Below the pieces are notes generated by a model. The model was given only the letters and a program-made list of their open reading frames with translations, was not told the DNA's origin and ran no database searches. Position numbers and translations under genes: made by a program. Below, in pieces: positions 1-15,525 of a DNA stretch of 64,000 nt; the stretch's first letter is position 1; each line of letters begins with the position of its first letter. The stretch is from Adineta steineri (Eukaryota; Rotifera; Eurotatoria; Adinetida; Adinetidae): assembly GCA_905250115.1 (NCBI GenBank), contig CAJNOI010000010.1, forward strand, positions 85,847 to 149,846, given 5' to 3'.

Positions 1-3000
1 CCAGAAATCAGTTATACGACCACCATAAGTAATTTCGCCTGAAAAAAAATTCAACAAATAAATCAAAAAAAAACATTTTCTATTTAAATCAATCTTACCA
101 GTAATATAAATTAATGCATCCCATGGAATTGCTCCTTCTTTACAGAACATATCAAAATTCAAAAGAGCACAATCTCGATCACTCTAGAATATGAATAATA
201 TTTTATTTTATATACAAATATTTTTTAAGACTTCTTACATCATTAAATTCATAACGAATATTAAAACCTAATGGTCCAAATTTCTTTCTTTCAAGTAAAC
301 TTGCATGAAAGAAACAAATACCAAATACAATCTTTTTCCAATCCATTTCCAAACCTTTATAAATGAAATTTTTTTCTTGCAAAAAAAGTAAAAACAAAAC
401 TTACGATGTGTTTCAAAGAATGATGGTGTTAAATCAATAAAGGCACGTTTCATATTAGCACGAATACCTTTTGGTGGTTCACTTGTTACTTTAACACTAT
501 TTTGTAGAACACTAACTGGAAATGTTCTAGCTGGCATTGAACTGAGAAATATACGGAAATTATTATGACATTGTGTTACACCTTCATTAATATTTTTTAT
601 TATATTTTCCATATTTATCATCCAACTAGCAGCTAAATGACAATTTTGTAAGAATACCCATTCACCACCAGTAACAGATTTTGTAATCATATCTTCAGCA
701 ACAGGTCCCTGACCTTGACCAAGAGAAATTGCTTTATAACTAAATAAATAAGATCATATAGGAAATATTTCTATCTGAAATTTATTATTAAAATATACCT
801 ATTTGACATATTCATTTCTGCAGCAAATCTCGAAAAACTTGACATTGGATCTGAACCAGTACTTAAAATAAATACTAATGGTGTACGATTCGACATATCT
901 TGATAAAGTACAGGTAATTCAACCGATGGACTTTCAACAAATTTCTTTCCTAATTGTTGTGCTACAAAATGTGTTATGGATTGTACAAGTGAATAAGGTG
1001 CAAATGCTTTAACAAATAATAATTTTTGAAAATCTGTTAATTTTGTATTATAATCACTAGGAACTTTAGTTGTCATATCATTACTATTCATAACAATACG
1101 TAAATCAGCATTAACATCAACATAGATTGGTTGTTGATTTTCTTCCATATTCTTTGGTAAATGTTTAAATGGTTCTGATATTTCCGCTAAGGATAATGCT
1201 TGATTCCAATGTTCAATTGTTAACCAATCATGACTTGGTTTTGGTGGTCGTTTCTAGAAATGATAAGTTTTGTATAAAAGAAGAAAAGAAAAAAGAGTAA
1301 TCATACTTGTTCAGTTATTAAACCACCGCGAAGTAAAAAGTTCCATTCAACTTCATTTATAATTCCGTCTAATTTTAATATTTCAGCACAAAGTAGAAAA
1401 CTGAATACAAGTTTATCTTTTTCAAATAAACCACTAGAAAATTCAAATGAAAAATTTCATTTATATATACTTGGGAATTTAGTTTTTAATAATTACCGAG
1501 ATACATTTGTATAAATATTTTGAGTTGTTGAATCAAGTATAGTTTGTAAACGTATATTAAGATCTTCACTTTTAGCACTATTTTCAATAGTTGTATTAAA
1601 TAGTTGTGTAAAATAACGAAGAGAAAATTGATACATTGGATCAATTAAACTTAAATCAGCAACAACAAAGTATAACAATGAACCACGTGTAGCTGCTCGA
1701 CGATATTTTTCACGTGCAGCAGATATATTTGCTTCAGTTTTTAATGTTTCTTCAAGACGTCGTTTAATAGCTGATGATGTTACCTAAAAAAGTTTTTTAT
1801 TTATTTAAATATTTATTTGAATTATTAATATATATATACTTTAGAATCATTCAATGAATTAACTAATTCTTCATTATCAAGAATATTTCCTTCACTTTCA
1901 AATAACATTTTAAGAATTTTATCTTCAATCGCTTTCAATTGATTTCGATCATTATTCATTGTAATAATAAGACGATTCATTTCTTCATCAAGATCAGGTC
2001 GTTCAAGTCGAACAACATCACTAAAAAATAATAAATAAAATCTAAAGATTCTTACAGATTAATTAATAATCTTACCTTAAAATTTGATCTTCTAAACCTT
2101 GTTTTGTAACACTAAAATTAATAATTGTTACTTTAATACATATTTCTGGTAAATAATGTGGATTGCTTAATTTTGTAGTCATATAAAATTTAAAATTGCT
2201 ATCATATTCAATATCTGAATCACCTAAGCGAATTAATAATCGACCGCCCTAGGAACGAAAAAAACAATTTTTTATTAAGAAAAAACAAAAACCCATTAAA
2301 TTAAAATACATACCGACATAAATGTTTGTTTGAGTAAAATAGGTTCTAATGCTGGATCAAGTGTTTCACCAACATCTTCTAATAATAATGGCATACCAAT
2401 ACGAACACAATTTTCTAATATACGTAAAAAGTGTCCATCAGTCATTTTAATAATTTTCAATTGATTTTCTTTTTCTTTATTTTTAATCCAACGATTTGCT
2501 TGTTCTTGTGGATCAATAATTCTAAAAAAAAAATAAAACTTCATCTAATGTATTTATATAAGAAATTTTGCTCTTACAAAGGCCATCGACGACCTTTCGT
2601 AACAAGTATAGCGTTTTCTGTACTGAAATCATCACGTGGTAAGCCTTGTGTAACCCATTGTCGAATTGAAAAAGCATCACAAAGTACATTTATAATTGAT
2701 GGATTATCTAAGATAGGTATTTTATGTTCTTTACATCCCGTAACCCATTGTTCAACAAGCTAAAAATTAAATTTAATATAAAAAATAATAATTCAAAAAT
2801 TTACTTCTGCTCGATATGACGCTGGAAAAGCTCCATAATAAGCAACACATGCAGATGAAACAAATACATTTCCTGTAACAGTTTTCATTTGTTCCATAAA
2901 TTCCATAATATTTTCTTTCCAACGAATTTGTTCATCAGCTAATGCAGTTGTTAATTTTGATGCACGTTTTAAACGTGATTGTGTTTGCATGATTGATATT

Positions 3001-6000
3001 TCTAATTTTTTCTTTTCAGCAACTTGATGATCATATGATTCTTGAAGTTCTTTGATTTTAGATTCAACACCTTGTAATTGTGCTTGTTTCTTTTTTAATT
3101 GATCAGTAACAGCACGTAAATCAGTTTCAGCTGCAGCCACACGTTTACGTTTTGGTTCAACTTCTTTAGCAATTTTTGCATACATATCCATAGCTATAAC
3201 CCATTCAGCAAGACTTGCACATGCAACAGAACTTTGTAAAATACTAGTATAATTAAAATTTGGCAATGCTAAATATGGTTTTAAATCACGTAAAATTGAT
3301 TCAGGAATACTATCTTTTGGATAATTACGAATTTGATTTAAGAGATCTGAATCACCAAGTAAAAGTTTAGCAGATGGCCAATCCTAATTAAGAATAGTTT
3401 ATTTAATATGAAGAAAAAATATATACAAGATTTTTACTTTTTTCTTTTCAAACATTATACAAACAGCTTGCATAACAACTTCAACCATATGTGGTGGTTT
3501 AGTAAATGTTCGAACTTCACCAATAGATTCTTTTTTCAAACGTCCAATTGCTTCATTAGCTTTTTCAACAGCTGGTAAAGCTTGATTAAGATCACGTTGA
3601 GCATCATCTTTCATCGCTTGAGTTTCTTCAGCTTTAACACGAGCAACAGCTTCGTCTTCCAATACAACACGACGTACCTAGAAATATATATATTTAAAAT
3701 CAATTTTAGCTTTCTTTCTTTCTTTATACTTCATCAGCTTTTTCTTGATCAATAGCTAATGTTTCCATAAGTTTAGCTGTTTCTTCAGATTTTTTATTTA
3801 ATAGTGGTTCTAAGGCAACTAATTCCAGTTGCATTTCTTCAACAAGTACATTTGTTTCTTCTAATTTCTTTAAACCACGTTCAACACGAGCACGTGCAGT
3901 ATCAATTTCTCTATAAACAAAAAATAATAGAAGAACAATATATAAATCTTTTTCTTTTGTGCATTACTTTTTCTTATCATTAAGCATCATTATATATAAA
4001 GTAATTAATTCAAGATACGATGTTGGTGTTGTATAATAATATCGTCGTAATTCTGATAGTAATTGTTTTGCTTTTGCTGATACACTCATATGAATTTCTA
4101 CACTCATTTGTGCTAATGCATCTATCATAAATTCTTCACCTTTTCCCCATGGATATTTTTCAAAGGATGTATGAGCAACAGATAATAAAGCTTCACGTGG
4201 CCATTCAGAAAACCAATCAAGTGTACAGCAATTAACAAGTGATGGAAACATACGACAACGTGTTCGAAATGATGAACCAACTGGTGACATACATAATACT
4301 AAATGTAGATTATTTCGTACACGATTTATAAAGAATGTATAGATTGCATCACGATCATTTTCAGGTATACCAGCTTCTTTTGCGCCAGGCTATTAGATAG
4401 AAGAAGAAAAAAAAGACGTATTATTTTTTCTATTCTTTCTAACTTACTCGACATCCAATAATCATTTTTTCATATTCATCTTGTTTATCAAATAAATTTG
4501 GTACTTCACCTGAATTAAGCATATTATTAATATCTTCAAGAAATTCTTCGACAACAATTTGATTATCAGTAAATAGAAAAACTGTATTTTCATTATTTGG
4601 TCCAGCTTGTTCATATAATTTTTTCAAATCTTCATGGAAACTATCATAATTATAACCACGTGATAATTCAATTTGAAAACATTTATAACCACATATATGA
4701 CTGGCAAGACGAGTTAACGATTGTTTACCTGTACCACCAACACCAACTAATAATGCATTACCACGATCTTGTCGAATAATACGAGCTATACGTGCTATAT
4801 GTTCAATAGCATCCATAAAAAAGACTAATCGAGTATTTTTATTATTTGTTAAATTATAATCTTCTTGATAATCTTGTAAAACATTACGAACTTTATTCAT
4901 ATCAGTTATTTCTTCGTAAAGACGTTCATTTTTTGGTGCACCAACTTTCATAAAATCACCAAAAATAATCGGTTTTGTAACAAATGTGGTTGGTTCAATT
5001 TGAATTGAAAATAAACGTGATGCTAATTCAGAAAGCATGTTATGATAATATTGTTTATCTTCATCATTTATTAAACGATCATGAAATACACGCATTGACT
5101 CATGAAAAAATACACGAACTAAAGCATTTTGATCTGAAACACTTTCAGATTTGACCTAATAAACAAAAACAGAATTGATTATTATTATATAAAAATCTTT
5201 TTCTTACCTGTAAAATTCCTTGAATACATTTTGATAAATCTCGTAAATTAAAAACATAATGAGATTTTGTTGGTGTAGGTAATAATTCTGCACTCATACG
5301 TGAATAAATTTCTACAGCTGCATCAACAATACCATCACCAGCTGTTTTAACATTTTGATTAAAATCAGCTAAATAACCATTAAGAATGGATTTAAATATA
5401 TGTTTAAGACTATATTCTGATGGTGCTGGTATAGCAAATACAGCAAAATGACGAATAAGACGTGCTGTTGTTGGATTACGACCACCACCTGGTGGACCAC
5501 ATGCAGCACATAAAATAACATCTTGAATATCAACCCATTTTAATGTTTCTCGATCATAGAGACCACCAAAATCTTGATATTGTCGTAAAAGTTCACTAAA
5601 TAAAACAAAAAGAATAATTGTTTTTTCGAAAAAATTATAAATTTACATTGGTGGTTGTGCTCCATATGTTTCAAGTTTTGGCATATTAAGATCATCAATT
5701 AATATAACCATACGTTTACCTTTTGGTGGTCCAAGTGCACCTTTTTTACGTTTTTCTAATTTAGGTACAATCATTTCTTGTGTTCGTTTACTACTTGTTT
5801 GTGCTGAAAAATTTAAAAATAATGGTAAGATATTTTGTTCATCGGCTAATTTCAATAATTGTGCACGTGCAATAACAGTTTTTCCAACACCTGTTTCACC
5901 AGTAAATAAAACCGATTTATTAACTGAAACAAGTTTTTCAAGTAGAAAACCAAAACGACATGAATCAATATTTGGTACAAGTAAATCAAAGAATGGTTTA

Positions 6001-9000
6001 GTTTTATCATATTTAAATACAGGAACACTTTTTTCCCATTGTTCCATTCGTCGATGATGTACATCAATATCATAAGAGAATAAATCACCACCTTGACCTA
6101 ATTTAGCATCAGCATCTTCTTCGAATTGTTGTCGAACATATGTATCAAATTGATCCCAATCTTTTGCAGCTATATTTCCACCAACACTCCATACATAACA
6201 AAATGCAAATGTTGTTGCAATCATAATTTTTATTTTTGATTCTTCTAATTTGGTATCAATTTTATTATCAGTTGTTAATAAAGAATCAATTAAACAACAT
6301 AATGTGATAACTTTAGCAATATCAACCTAAAACAAAATAATAATTCATATCGCAAAATATAATGGAATTCTTATCATCATACTTGTTTAATAACTTCTTT
6401 GCAATTTTTTCGTACGAAAGTAAGACCTTTATCGATATGAGTATTATATAAATTTAAAAGATATTCTGTATAGAATTCTCCGAATTTTTCTTCAAATTTT
6501 CGACTCCAAGTTTTAACATATGGACCCCATCGGATATCATTAGAATCAATGTAAACCATACCACAACTAAAAAATAAATATTATAAATCTCAAACTATTT
6601 AGAAGAAGAAAAAGAATACATACCGACTAACAGTAGCAGGTGAAGCACTAGCTAAATCTTGTACTTCAAAAACCATATGGATATAAGGTGTATATTTAAT
6701 ACGTTCACTATTCGCTAAACATAACCTGTTGAAAAAAAAGACAAGATCGATATTAGAATAAAAATTCTTATATAAAATATTTACATTTTATTATCATCAA
6801 GTACTGTATTTAAATTTTCAATCCAAACGGCATCAACTGGACCTGGAAGAAAAAAGAACATCATCAAGAAAAATGAAATCTTATGAATATATACCATCAC
6901 AAATAATCCAATGATGATCTTTTGATTGATCTGCAACACATTGTCGAACACTACCACCCATAAGACCATCTCTCCATTCCATTGTTGTTTTATTAAATTC
7001 ACCATATAATTCTCCGGCTGTTATAGATTTTGGATTAAGTACATATGTATGTACTGGTTGATAGAAATGATATGGAACACCTTTTGAATGTAAATCTGTT
7101 AATGAATCTGCTAATATACGATAAACAGTTGTTTTTCCACCTAATGTTGGTCCAACTAACATAACACCATGACGAATAAGCATTGTTTCATAGAATTGTA
7201 TAACTTTTCGTATTTGAGATTCATCTTGTTGTAAATCTCGACGTGTTTGAATTGCAAGAATTGTACGACGTAATTCTCCACTAAAAAATATATAAATAAG
7301 AAAATTTATTATTATCAATATTTCTATTTCATTTACTAATCATGTTCTGGTAAAAGAACATTTGGAAATAGATCTTGAATAATAGCTCGAAATAGAATAG
7401 CATCATCAGTTAAGAATTTAGGTAAATTCGAATCACGTAAAGCACGAATTAAAACAAGATCTTCATCAATATTTGGACTTTCACGTTTTAATACACCAGC
7501 CATAACTAAAACAGATTTAACTGCACGCATACCAAAATCATAATGATCTTGTTGTGATAATTGTTCCGAACATAATTTGTACATTTGAACCATTTTACGT
7601 GCTAAAACTTTCGAATTTTCAAAACCTTCTGAATACAAAATAACTTCAGCAATAAGACGATAATCTGGAACCATCATGGATTGTGGTCGAAATAAAGCTT
7701 TTAAATTATCAGGTAATTCTGTTCGACCAGCATAACCTGGATTCATAGTGATCTATTAGAAAATAAAATCATTTATTAAAAAAAGAAGAAATTTTTTGTT
7801 TTTAATAATTTACAAAAACAGCACAAGTTGGTATAAGTCGAATTTCACGACCTTCAAACATAAATGTTGATAACTAAAATTAAGGAATGAATTGCGTTTT
7901 GTTTATTCAAAAATGTGTATTTACTTTTGCTGCTTTAGCATCACGAATAGTAATTAATTGTTGTGCAATAACACTAAGTACTTCAATATTAATTCGATTG
8001 AATTCATCAAAACATGCCCATGCACCTATTTATTAAATCTATTTTATATGATATCTTTATTAATCGAAAAAAGAAACATACCAGATTGAGCTAAACCACT
8101 AAAAAATCGACCCATCATCTATTTAAGAAATAGAAAAGATTATTCATCTTTATTTCTAAAACTAAACAAACTTTATAATCAACTTGATCACTACAATTAA
8201 AAACGACACATTGTTTAGCAAGAGCTTTGGCTAAATCCTAATGAAAAAACAAAATTCAATTATTAATATTTTCTTTTTATTAATTTTCTAACTTTAGTTG
8301 TTTCAGTTTTTCCTGTTCCAGCTGGACCAGCTGGTGCACCACCAAGATCTAATTGTAAGGCACCCATTAAACATAAATAACATCGATCCTAATTTTAAAA
8401 AAAAAAGTAAAATTTGTTTTTTCAATAAATTAGATCAACAAACAGTAAGTGGTGTAATAACTAAACGATCAGATGCACCAAGATATTCATAACCATATAT
8501 ATATTGAGCATTAGCCATACGAATGACAGTCATATCTTGTTCAAAATAATATCGTAATTGTTTTAACCATTCGAAACTTGTAATACTAGCATTCTTTAAT
8601 AGAAAATTTTATTAATAGAAACAAAAATGAATATTTTAACAAACTTTAATTTGAACCATTTCTGAGACAATATCACGAGCATGTACATCGATAGTAATTA
8701 ATGCTCGACAAACATCACGAACAAGCTAAAATACTAAATTTGAATAATAAAAATAAATAATAAAATTTTTACTTGTGGTAATTCATGACGAACAAGTTTA
8801 GCTAATTTATTTAAATTTTGATAATTTTTTTGTTCGAACGCTTCAAGAAGTTCTTGTCGTACTGAATCATCACTAGTTAAAATTTGTGTAAATTCTAAAC
8901 ACCAATATGTTTGAGAAACTGTTAAAACACTCTATGAAAAAATAAATTATTTATGAAATTTCGATTTAAATATAATTTATTTATTTACTTGATGTGGATG

Positions 9001-12000
9001 TCGGACAAGCCATTCTTCACGAACACTTTTTTCAAAATCATCTTTAGCTTTTTTAATACATGCTCGAACAGCTATAACCATATTTTTTTCAACTTGTTTA
9101 AGCCAATCTTCAACATTTCCAGTTGCTTTTACTTTAAGAACTTCAACACGTTCGCCTTCAGGTGAAAGCATAGCACGAATTTCTGGTGCTAATGTAACTG
9201 TCATTTCCATATCATCACCACCTTTACTAATAAATTCCAAACGATTGATACCTTCGAAACATTTTCGTAAATGTGGTTGAACAGCCAATGGATTTCGTGT
9301 TTGAGAAAGAATTTCAAGTAATTCTTCATCCGATAAAAAGTAAAATCTATAGGAAAAAGAAATTTTATTTTAGTCAAATAATACTTCATATAAATTACCG
9401 TGGAAAATTCGAACGTTTTGTTTCAAGATATGAAGCTAAAGCATGTTGAATTTGATCAAGTAATGCATTATTTGTTTGAAATAATTCCAAATAACCTTAA
9501 AAAACAAATAATTTTATTTCGAACAAATTTTCTCTTCGGAGTGTTTAACTAACCAGGTTGTGTTCCAGCTTTGATAGCTAATGGAATTTTATTTGTTTTT
9601 CTCATAACATCTTTAAATGTTTTATCAACTTGATTGAACATTTTAGCTTCAGCTGGTAATTGACGTATAATATCTGGTGCACCAAATATGGATTCAAGAT
9701 ATTGCCAAGTCTTTTGACATTTTGACCATGCATCAAGTGTTTTAGTAAATAGATCTAGATTAGCTTGCCATTCTTCAACACGTGGTCGAATTGGACCAAC
9801 ATGACGTGAACTAGCAATTGTTGAAATATTAATAACTGCATCGTCTAATAATTGTATGATATCATCAGTACCACCAAGAATATAAACATCTTTATAGTCT
9901 TTATATGGAATAACTGGAAATTCAACAGATTTCCAAGAATCTTCAACCTAGACATATGTATACTTTTGTAAATTAAAAAATATTAAATAATAGAAATTAC
10001 TCGTTTAAGAATTCCTTCAAGACTAGCTTCTGAACTAGCTTGACCAGATATTTCTTGAAGTCGTTCTTCATGTTGAAATGCATTGATATCGATTAATTTA
10101 CCTAATGTTAATGGTTCTTCTACTGTTGGATCTAAAAGACGAATAAAATGTTTTTTTAACTTTTAAAGATTTCTCTATGATAAACTTACGAAATTTAATT
10201 AAATCTTCAATAACTTCCCAATGACGACGACGTAGATTTTGATTTCGAAGATTAGTTATAGTAGGTAACTAAATAAAAAAAAATTTTTTTTCTATATTAT
10301 TTTAATCTGTCTTTTAACATACTTTAGCTCTTAATGATTCAACTTTATCTTTTAATATGGGTACTAATTGATTAGGTGGTAAACCACGTTCTAATTGATA
10401 AACATTCTTTCCATATTTATTAACTGTTCCAGTTATTTCTTCGGGATCTATAGTTTTAAATTCTTTTGATTTATAATCGTCTAACATACCATCCCATTCA
10501 TTCAAAGAATTCCATAATAATTCTTTTAATTTTAATTCACCATAAACTTCTTCTAATTCATCAAATTTTGTTACTTCAACTTTAAAATTCTTCTGGTATA
10601 AACGATATTGTGTTGATGTTTTTTGTTGATATTCGATCTTTTTAATATAATCATCTAATAATATTTTAACTTTATCTTTATCAGCTGTTGGATCAAGTAT
10701 GATAGGATTTTGTGAATCGGTTTTAATTTGTCGAACATCTGCTGTTAACATTTCAATATCTTTATCAAGTAAACTTACAAATTTCACAACATTTGCATCA
10801 CGTTCTGTTAATGCTTTATCAATAGCATTACGACAACCATTTAATGTTGTTGCTAAAGAACTGTATGAGACAATATCTTCTGGTGGACATGGAACAGTAT
10901 ATTGATCAATTAATTCGTACATTTGACGAACAACTTCCGCTTCTTGTTCAAGTGGTTCAATACGTTCTTGAATTTCATCAAGAAATGTTAATGCATCAAC
11001 AAAATCATTTGTTGATTCAGGTTTAGTTTCTAATTTAACTGTTGCTTCTTGTGCTTCAGATTTAAGTGAATCAGTTTGAGCTTTAGCAATCTTTGGTAGA
11101 ATTTCATTAATAACATCCAATATTCTATGAATCAAAAAATAATCTCTTTTATTAGAAAAATAATATTGATTTTGTTTACCTTCGTGGAGATGGTTCTAAT
11201 TTAGCTTTTGTATCAGTTGCATCAATCATTAAAAGACCTAACGGTTTTTTAATATCAATTAATTGTGCAATCTTTTCTTGACGAGTATATTTTGCTAATG
11301 ATTCAGCAAAGAATTCGATATCTATTAAATAGAATAGAAATTTATTATCTTTTTTCTGAATATTAAATACATACCATGAGGTTCAGTTTTAAGTTTTTCA
11401 ATATCGGTATTTTCATTTTCAACATAGAATTGATGAAATTCATCGAATGTATCAGCATAAATTTTAGCTGCATTAAAACCAGCTTCTAATGAACTATTAC
11501 AATCTTTAATTAATTCTTTGAAGTGATAATCAGCTAAGAACATATTACGAAGATCAGGTCCATCACCTTTAATTTGGAGAAAAAGAATATTTAATTTTAA
11601 TTAGAAATTCAATGAAATATCATACCACATGTTTTTTCTTCATGTTTTTCATTGATATTTGGTCGAGTATAACTATCAAATACAGTATCAGGTATAAGAT
11701 TTTTAATTGAAAGTAAAGTATCTTGAAAACTATTGATAACATGATTGATACCTTAATTAGAAAAAAAATAGAACTAGTTTATGTATTCTATAGCGTATCG
11801 ATCTTAACTAACCATTTTGAAAAGTAAGACCATCAGGATGATATTGTATAGATTCGATAAATAATTTCATTTCTGTTACAAATAATGGAATATGACGTTT
11901 AGCTACTTCATCCTCCTAGGAAGAAAGAAAACAAAAATGAATTGATCTATTTTTGTTTTTTATTAATAAATTATTACTTCTGGTGCTCGAAGGCCAGGTA

Positions 12001-13994
12001 TTGGTTGTGGTGGTGGTCCAGCTGGTGGTTCTGGAGGTGGTGGTGGTTTATTTTCTCCTTGTTGTTGTTCTCCTTCACCTTCAGCTGCTGCTTCTGCTTC
12101 TTTATCGACTTTCTGTTTAATTTCTTCAACATATCCAATAATTTCATCTTTCTTTGGTGTGGCTTCAATTTGTTCAAGAAAATGATTTTTAAGTGAATGT
12201 ACTGAATTAACAGCCAAGACATGAAATGTATTTACAATTAAATAATCACATAAACGAATGAAACTAGAAAATAAAAATATATTTCATTTTTTTCTCAATA
12301 TAAAATCATTTACTTAGTTAATCGTCGACAATGTGATCGTTTATTTGCTTGTTCAGCATAAGTTGCTTTATCAGGTGGTTGTGCTAATGTATCAATATCC
12401 ATACTATCTGGCATTGCAAGTGTACCAGAATTCATATTATCTTTAAAACGAATCATATAAATAGATACTAAGAAAAGAAAAATTTGAATATATGAATACC
12501 ATGCATTTGATCATTTGCTGCTGATGGAAGAAAATCATCAGGTACAAATCCAGCTTCGAATAAACGTGTTCGACATGCACTTGCAACAACTTCTTTAACA
12601 AGATCACGAAATTCTCCAAGACGTTGTGCAACTTGATGTAATGTTTGATTTTGACTATCAGTAAACTAAAATATATGATTAGAAAAAAAACCTTCTTGAA
12701 TAAATTTCAAAATTTTATACTAACTTCATGTAATGTATATGTATGTTTCTTTTCGATTCTACAAAGACTCATATCACTAATACGAAAGCACATTTCTCGA
12801 ATATTTAATAAAGCAGGTCGTAATGCCTAGAGAAAAGAAAACAGAAATATTAATTAATAAAATAAAATTTTTTTTAGTTACATCTTGTAAGAAAAATAAG
12901 TTTTCTTGAAGCGCTTTCGATGATTGAGAGACTTTTTTAACACGAATATTTTTATACCAAACCATAAATGCTTTCCACATTCTTAAAAAAAATGAATAAA
13001 TGTTTATATATTTTTAAAAGAAAATCTTACCTGAATGTTGAAAAAACTTTAATCTAAATTACAAAATAAATTTTAAAAATATAATGAAATAAAAAAAATA
13101 AAAAGTTTACTTTGATTAGACGAACATATCGATTATATTCTTTAGCAAAATTTTCCAAAGGAGTGAATTCAACTTCCTCTCCTGGACGATAATAACTAAC
13201 ACCGGAATTAGAAATAGTAAAATATTCACGTCCACATTGTTCATAATTAACAACTCTATAAAAAAAACAAAATTTTAATGTATAGCTTTTAAAACAATGA
13301 AAACAAACTTTAAATTATAATAACTATGTCGTGTATCATTTCGTGAATATAAATGTGATAAATATAGAAAGAAACCATCAGGTGCTTGTCTTATATAATC
13401 GATTACTTTGCCCATGTCTGATTCTCCTTGTAGTTGTTCTATATCAATAAATAGAATCAGATCATTATTATTATTATTATTATTAACTACCTCTTTCATC
13501 AAGTTGTCTTCGTTTAGCGGCTCCAGTTGAACCCCACTCAGAACCAGCATCATTTCCTTTGCTCATTTCTGAAGTTCGACCATTAATCTAAATTTTTCAA
13601 AAAATAAGTGGAAATAACTGAATAATGTAAAAGTTACCGGTGGTAGTGAAAGTCTAGCACGTTTCTCAGCTGGTTGATCAGGAGATGATACACGTAATTT
13701 ATTAGCTTCAATTAGTTGTTGCCGATTACGTGCTTGAATTTCTTTTGGATCATTGTGTTTTTGATAACGTTTAAGTACTGGTAATGGTTCAAATTTTTGT
13801 TCGGCAGGTGTCTGTTTATTCGAATAAGCTCGATAATGATCACCACCGGGTGGTTGTGGGCTATTCGTATTTTCATCACGAATCGAATGGAGTGGATGTG
13901 AAATTAGTCGACTCACCAAACGATTTTGATCGATATTCCCATAACGAAAATCTGCTGAACGCGTTGACGATGGCAACATTCCACCATCAGCCAT
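1..13994 (-). CDS. DNAH6: Axonemal inner-arm dynein heavy chain, DNAH6 type (3' end outside window)
   Basis: Motor subunit of a single-headed inner dynein arm that slides axonemal doublets in cilia. The start is the ATG at 13994 (MADGGM); a nearby [10 protein letters not shown] motif resembles the vertebrate DNAH6 N-terminus. Reading right to left: tail; linker ([10 protein letters not shown], 9.27 kb; [10 protein letters not shown], 9.17 kb); AAA1 P-loop GPAGTGKT near 8300-8330 with Walker B CFDEFNRI near 8000; AAA2 P-loop GPTLGGKT near 7140; AAA3 GETGVGKT near 5890; AAA4 GVGGTGKQ near 4735; stalk coiled coil around 3.0-3.7 kb; AAA5/6 and the start of the C-terminal domain. Some 30 short introns interrupt it and I saw no internal disabling change. 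The first bases still encode GEITYGGR, so by comparison with vertebrate DNAH6 roughly 500 C-terminal residues lie outside the window. The family is certain. The DNAH6 subtype rests on remembered similarity along the whole length. Confidence 0.93.
13464..13485. repeat. (ATT)n microsatellite in a DNAH6 intron
   Basis: About seven ATT units lie inside the roughly 50-bp second intron of the DNAH6 gene. Read through, they would give a run of asparagines; the GT (at 13491) and AG borders show that they are spliced out. Confidence 0.7.
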
Positions 13995-15102
13995 TGCTTA
14001 CTTTTAGTATGTGTAAGTATGAAAAGAATAAAGAATATTCAAGTATACACCAAAGAATTCTGGCATTTGGAACAATTGTTGTCATAACACAACCCTCAAA
14101 TAAAAGCAAACAAATATATAAAGCGACATCTGATTAGATGGCGGCTATTATTTTATAAGAAATAACAATTACATCGAATATATATTAATAATCTTTTTAC
14201 AATCAATCGTCTACAAAGATAATTTGTTTATCTTCAATGTATAATCATTTCACGTTTACTTTTAAAAGCTCAATCATATTAATTATAAAAATACTGACAA
14301 AATTATTCTTTATATATAACAAAGCATTTCTTACTAAATATATCTATCAACTATTTATCTATTTATGGATTTATTATTTTGATATTTGGAGAAGAGTATG
14401 CATTCCTTTTCGCACGAATAGGCGTTTAAAACTCAATCATTGATCTATCGACCTTGCCTAAACAACTGATTATTAGTCGTCAAATATAAAATCGTAAGAA
14501 GTCTATGATTATGTTCTCAAGCATACACACTGTATATTTATTTTTATTAGAATTCATACTAAGTGTATAGATTTATGTATAAGTTTTTTGAGGAAATTGT
14601 ATTAAAATTTATAACTGTTCAATTTGTAAGTGAATCTATTGAGCAAAAAGTTTATTGTACAATGATGAGACAGTTGTCATTGTTAGTAAAGATAAGGTTG
14701 ACAATAACCTCCTTACAGTAGTACATATAGTTTCTATATTCTACCTATTTAGACTGTGGCGTCCTCACACATACAATACATTATTAATAGTAACATCATT
14801 ATTATTCATGTTTCTAGGTGAAATTAAGCGATCAAATAACTGCACTCTTTACTTGACAGTTGAGAAGTAAAATTTCATAAATTTTGCTTAGAAATCAATA
14901 ATAATTATTAAAGCAAGATTAAAATTTATTCATGATCTTTTTTTATGCATAAGATCATAACAAAAACGCTAGAATAAAATAAAAACATAATCACAATTAT
15001 TTGAAAATTCGAATTTTATCATTGATACAATACACATACAATACATTAAGCAATTAATAATTTTCAAAACGAAAAAAAATTCATTTATGTGTTTTAAAAT
15101 AT
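13995..15102. other. Intergenic, DNAH6 upstream region and 3' flank of the orphan gene
   Basis: AT-rich sequence with no convincing exon on either strand. The few open frames of 60-120 codons lack splice-consistent neighbours and protein-like composition. The right part must hold the 3' end of the leftward gene at 15103 and the left part the promoter of DNAH6. Confidence 0.6.
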
Positions 15103-15525
15103 TTATACAGTTGCTGTTTCTTTATCTCGTGAACTTTGAACAATTTCCGAAATATCATGTGGATCAATTTCGACAAGAATATCAATATGATCTGGATTGG
15201 TAAGAATGGCTACATAAGTTTTACCTTCTTTTGGTTCTTTGACTTCATCATCTTCGGCAGCTTGTTGTATTTGTTCATCACTTTCATTTTCAATTTTAAA
15301 TTTTAAACCTTTTGGATGCTGACGATATTCAAAATGAGTACCATCAGCTGTTCGATCCATATGTCCACGTACAACTTTGATATTTTCAAATGTTAATCTA
15401 TATGAATTGTGTTGTTTATCATGACCTAAAGCTAGACCACCTTTTGCATCGAAAAGTACGGCAATAAATGCTAATTCTGCTTTTGATAAATGTTCAACAG
15501 CGTGTTCCTTGCCTTCTGAAACCAT
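15103..15525 (-). CDS. Uncharacterised acidic 140-aa protein
   Basis: Single-exon frame from ATG (15525) to TAA (15103-15105). Protein-like composition: an alternating hydrophobic/charged N-terminal half (HLSKAELAFIAVLFDAKGGL), a middle with HFEYRQHPKGLKF, an acidic linker rich in D/E (about residues 92-108), and a short segment TYVAILTNPDHIDILVEID that looks like beta strands. No signal peptide, membrane segment or known catalytic motif is visible. I do not recognise the family. It stands alone, with about 1 kb of non-coding DNA on each side. Codon use resembles that of the neighbouring real genes, which supports its being expressed. Confidence 0.6.
   Translation of the reverse strand: MVSEGKEHAVEHLSKAELAFIAVLFDAKGGLALGHDKQHNSYRLTFENIKVVRGHMDRTADGTHFEYRQHPKGLKFKIENESDEQIQQAAEDDEVKEPKEGKTYVAILTNPDHIDILVEIDPHDISEIVQSSRDKETATV

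Noticed and set aside
4597..4779. Plus-strand His/Tyr-rich frame inside the dynein AAA4 region
   Set aside because: It is antisense to the conserved AAA4 P-loop exon.
6881..6905. Possible stop-containing break in DNAH6 near the AAA2 region
   Set aside because: A normal GT/AG intron joins ICDG to [11 protein letters not shown] exactly in frame, so the gene is intact here.
11942..12196. Plus-strand Trp/Phe-rich frame opposite DNAH6
   Set aside because: It is the antisense shadow of a Pro/Gln/Glu-rich stretch in the DNAH6 tail, read against splice-supported coding sequence.
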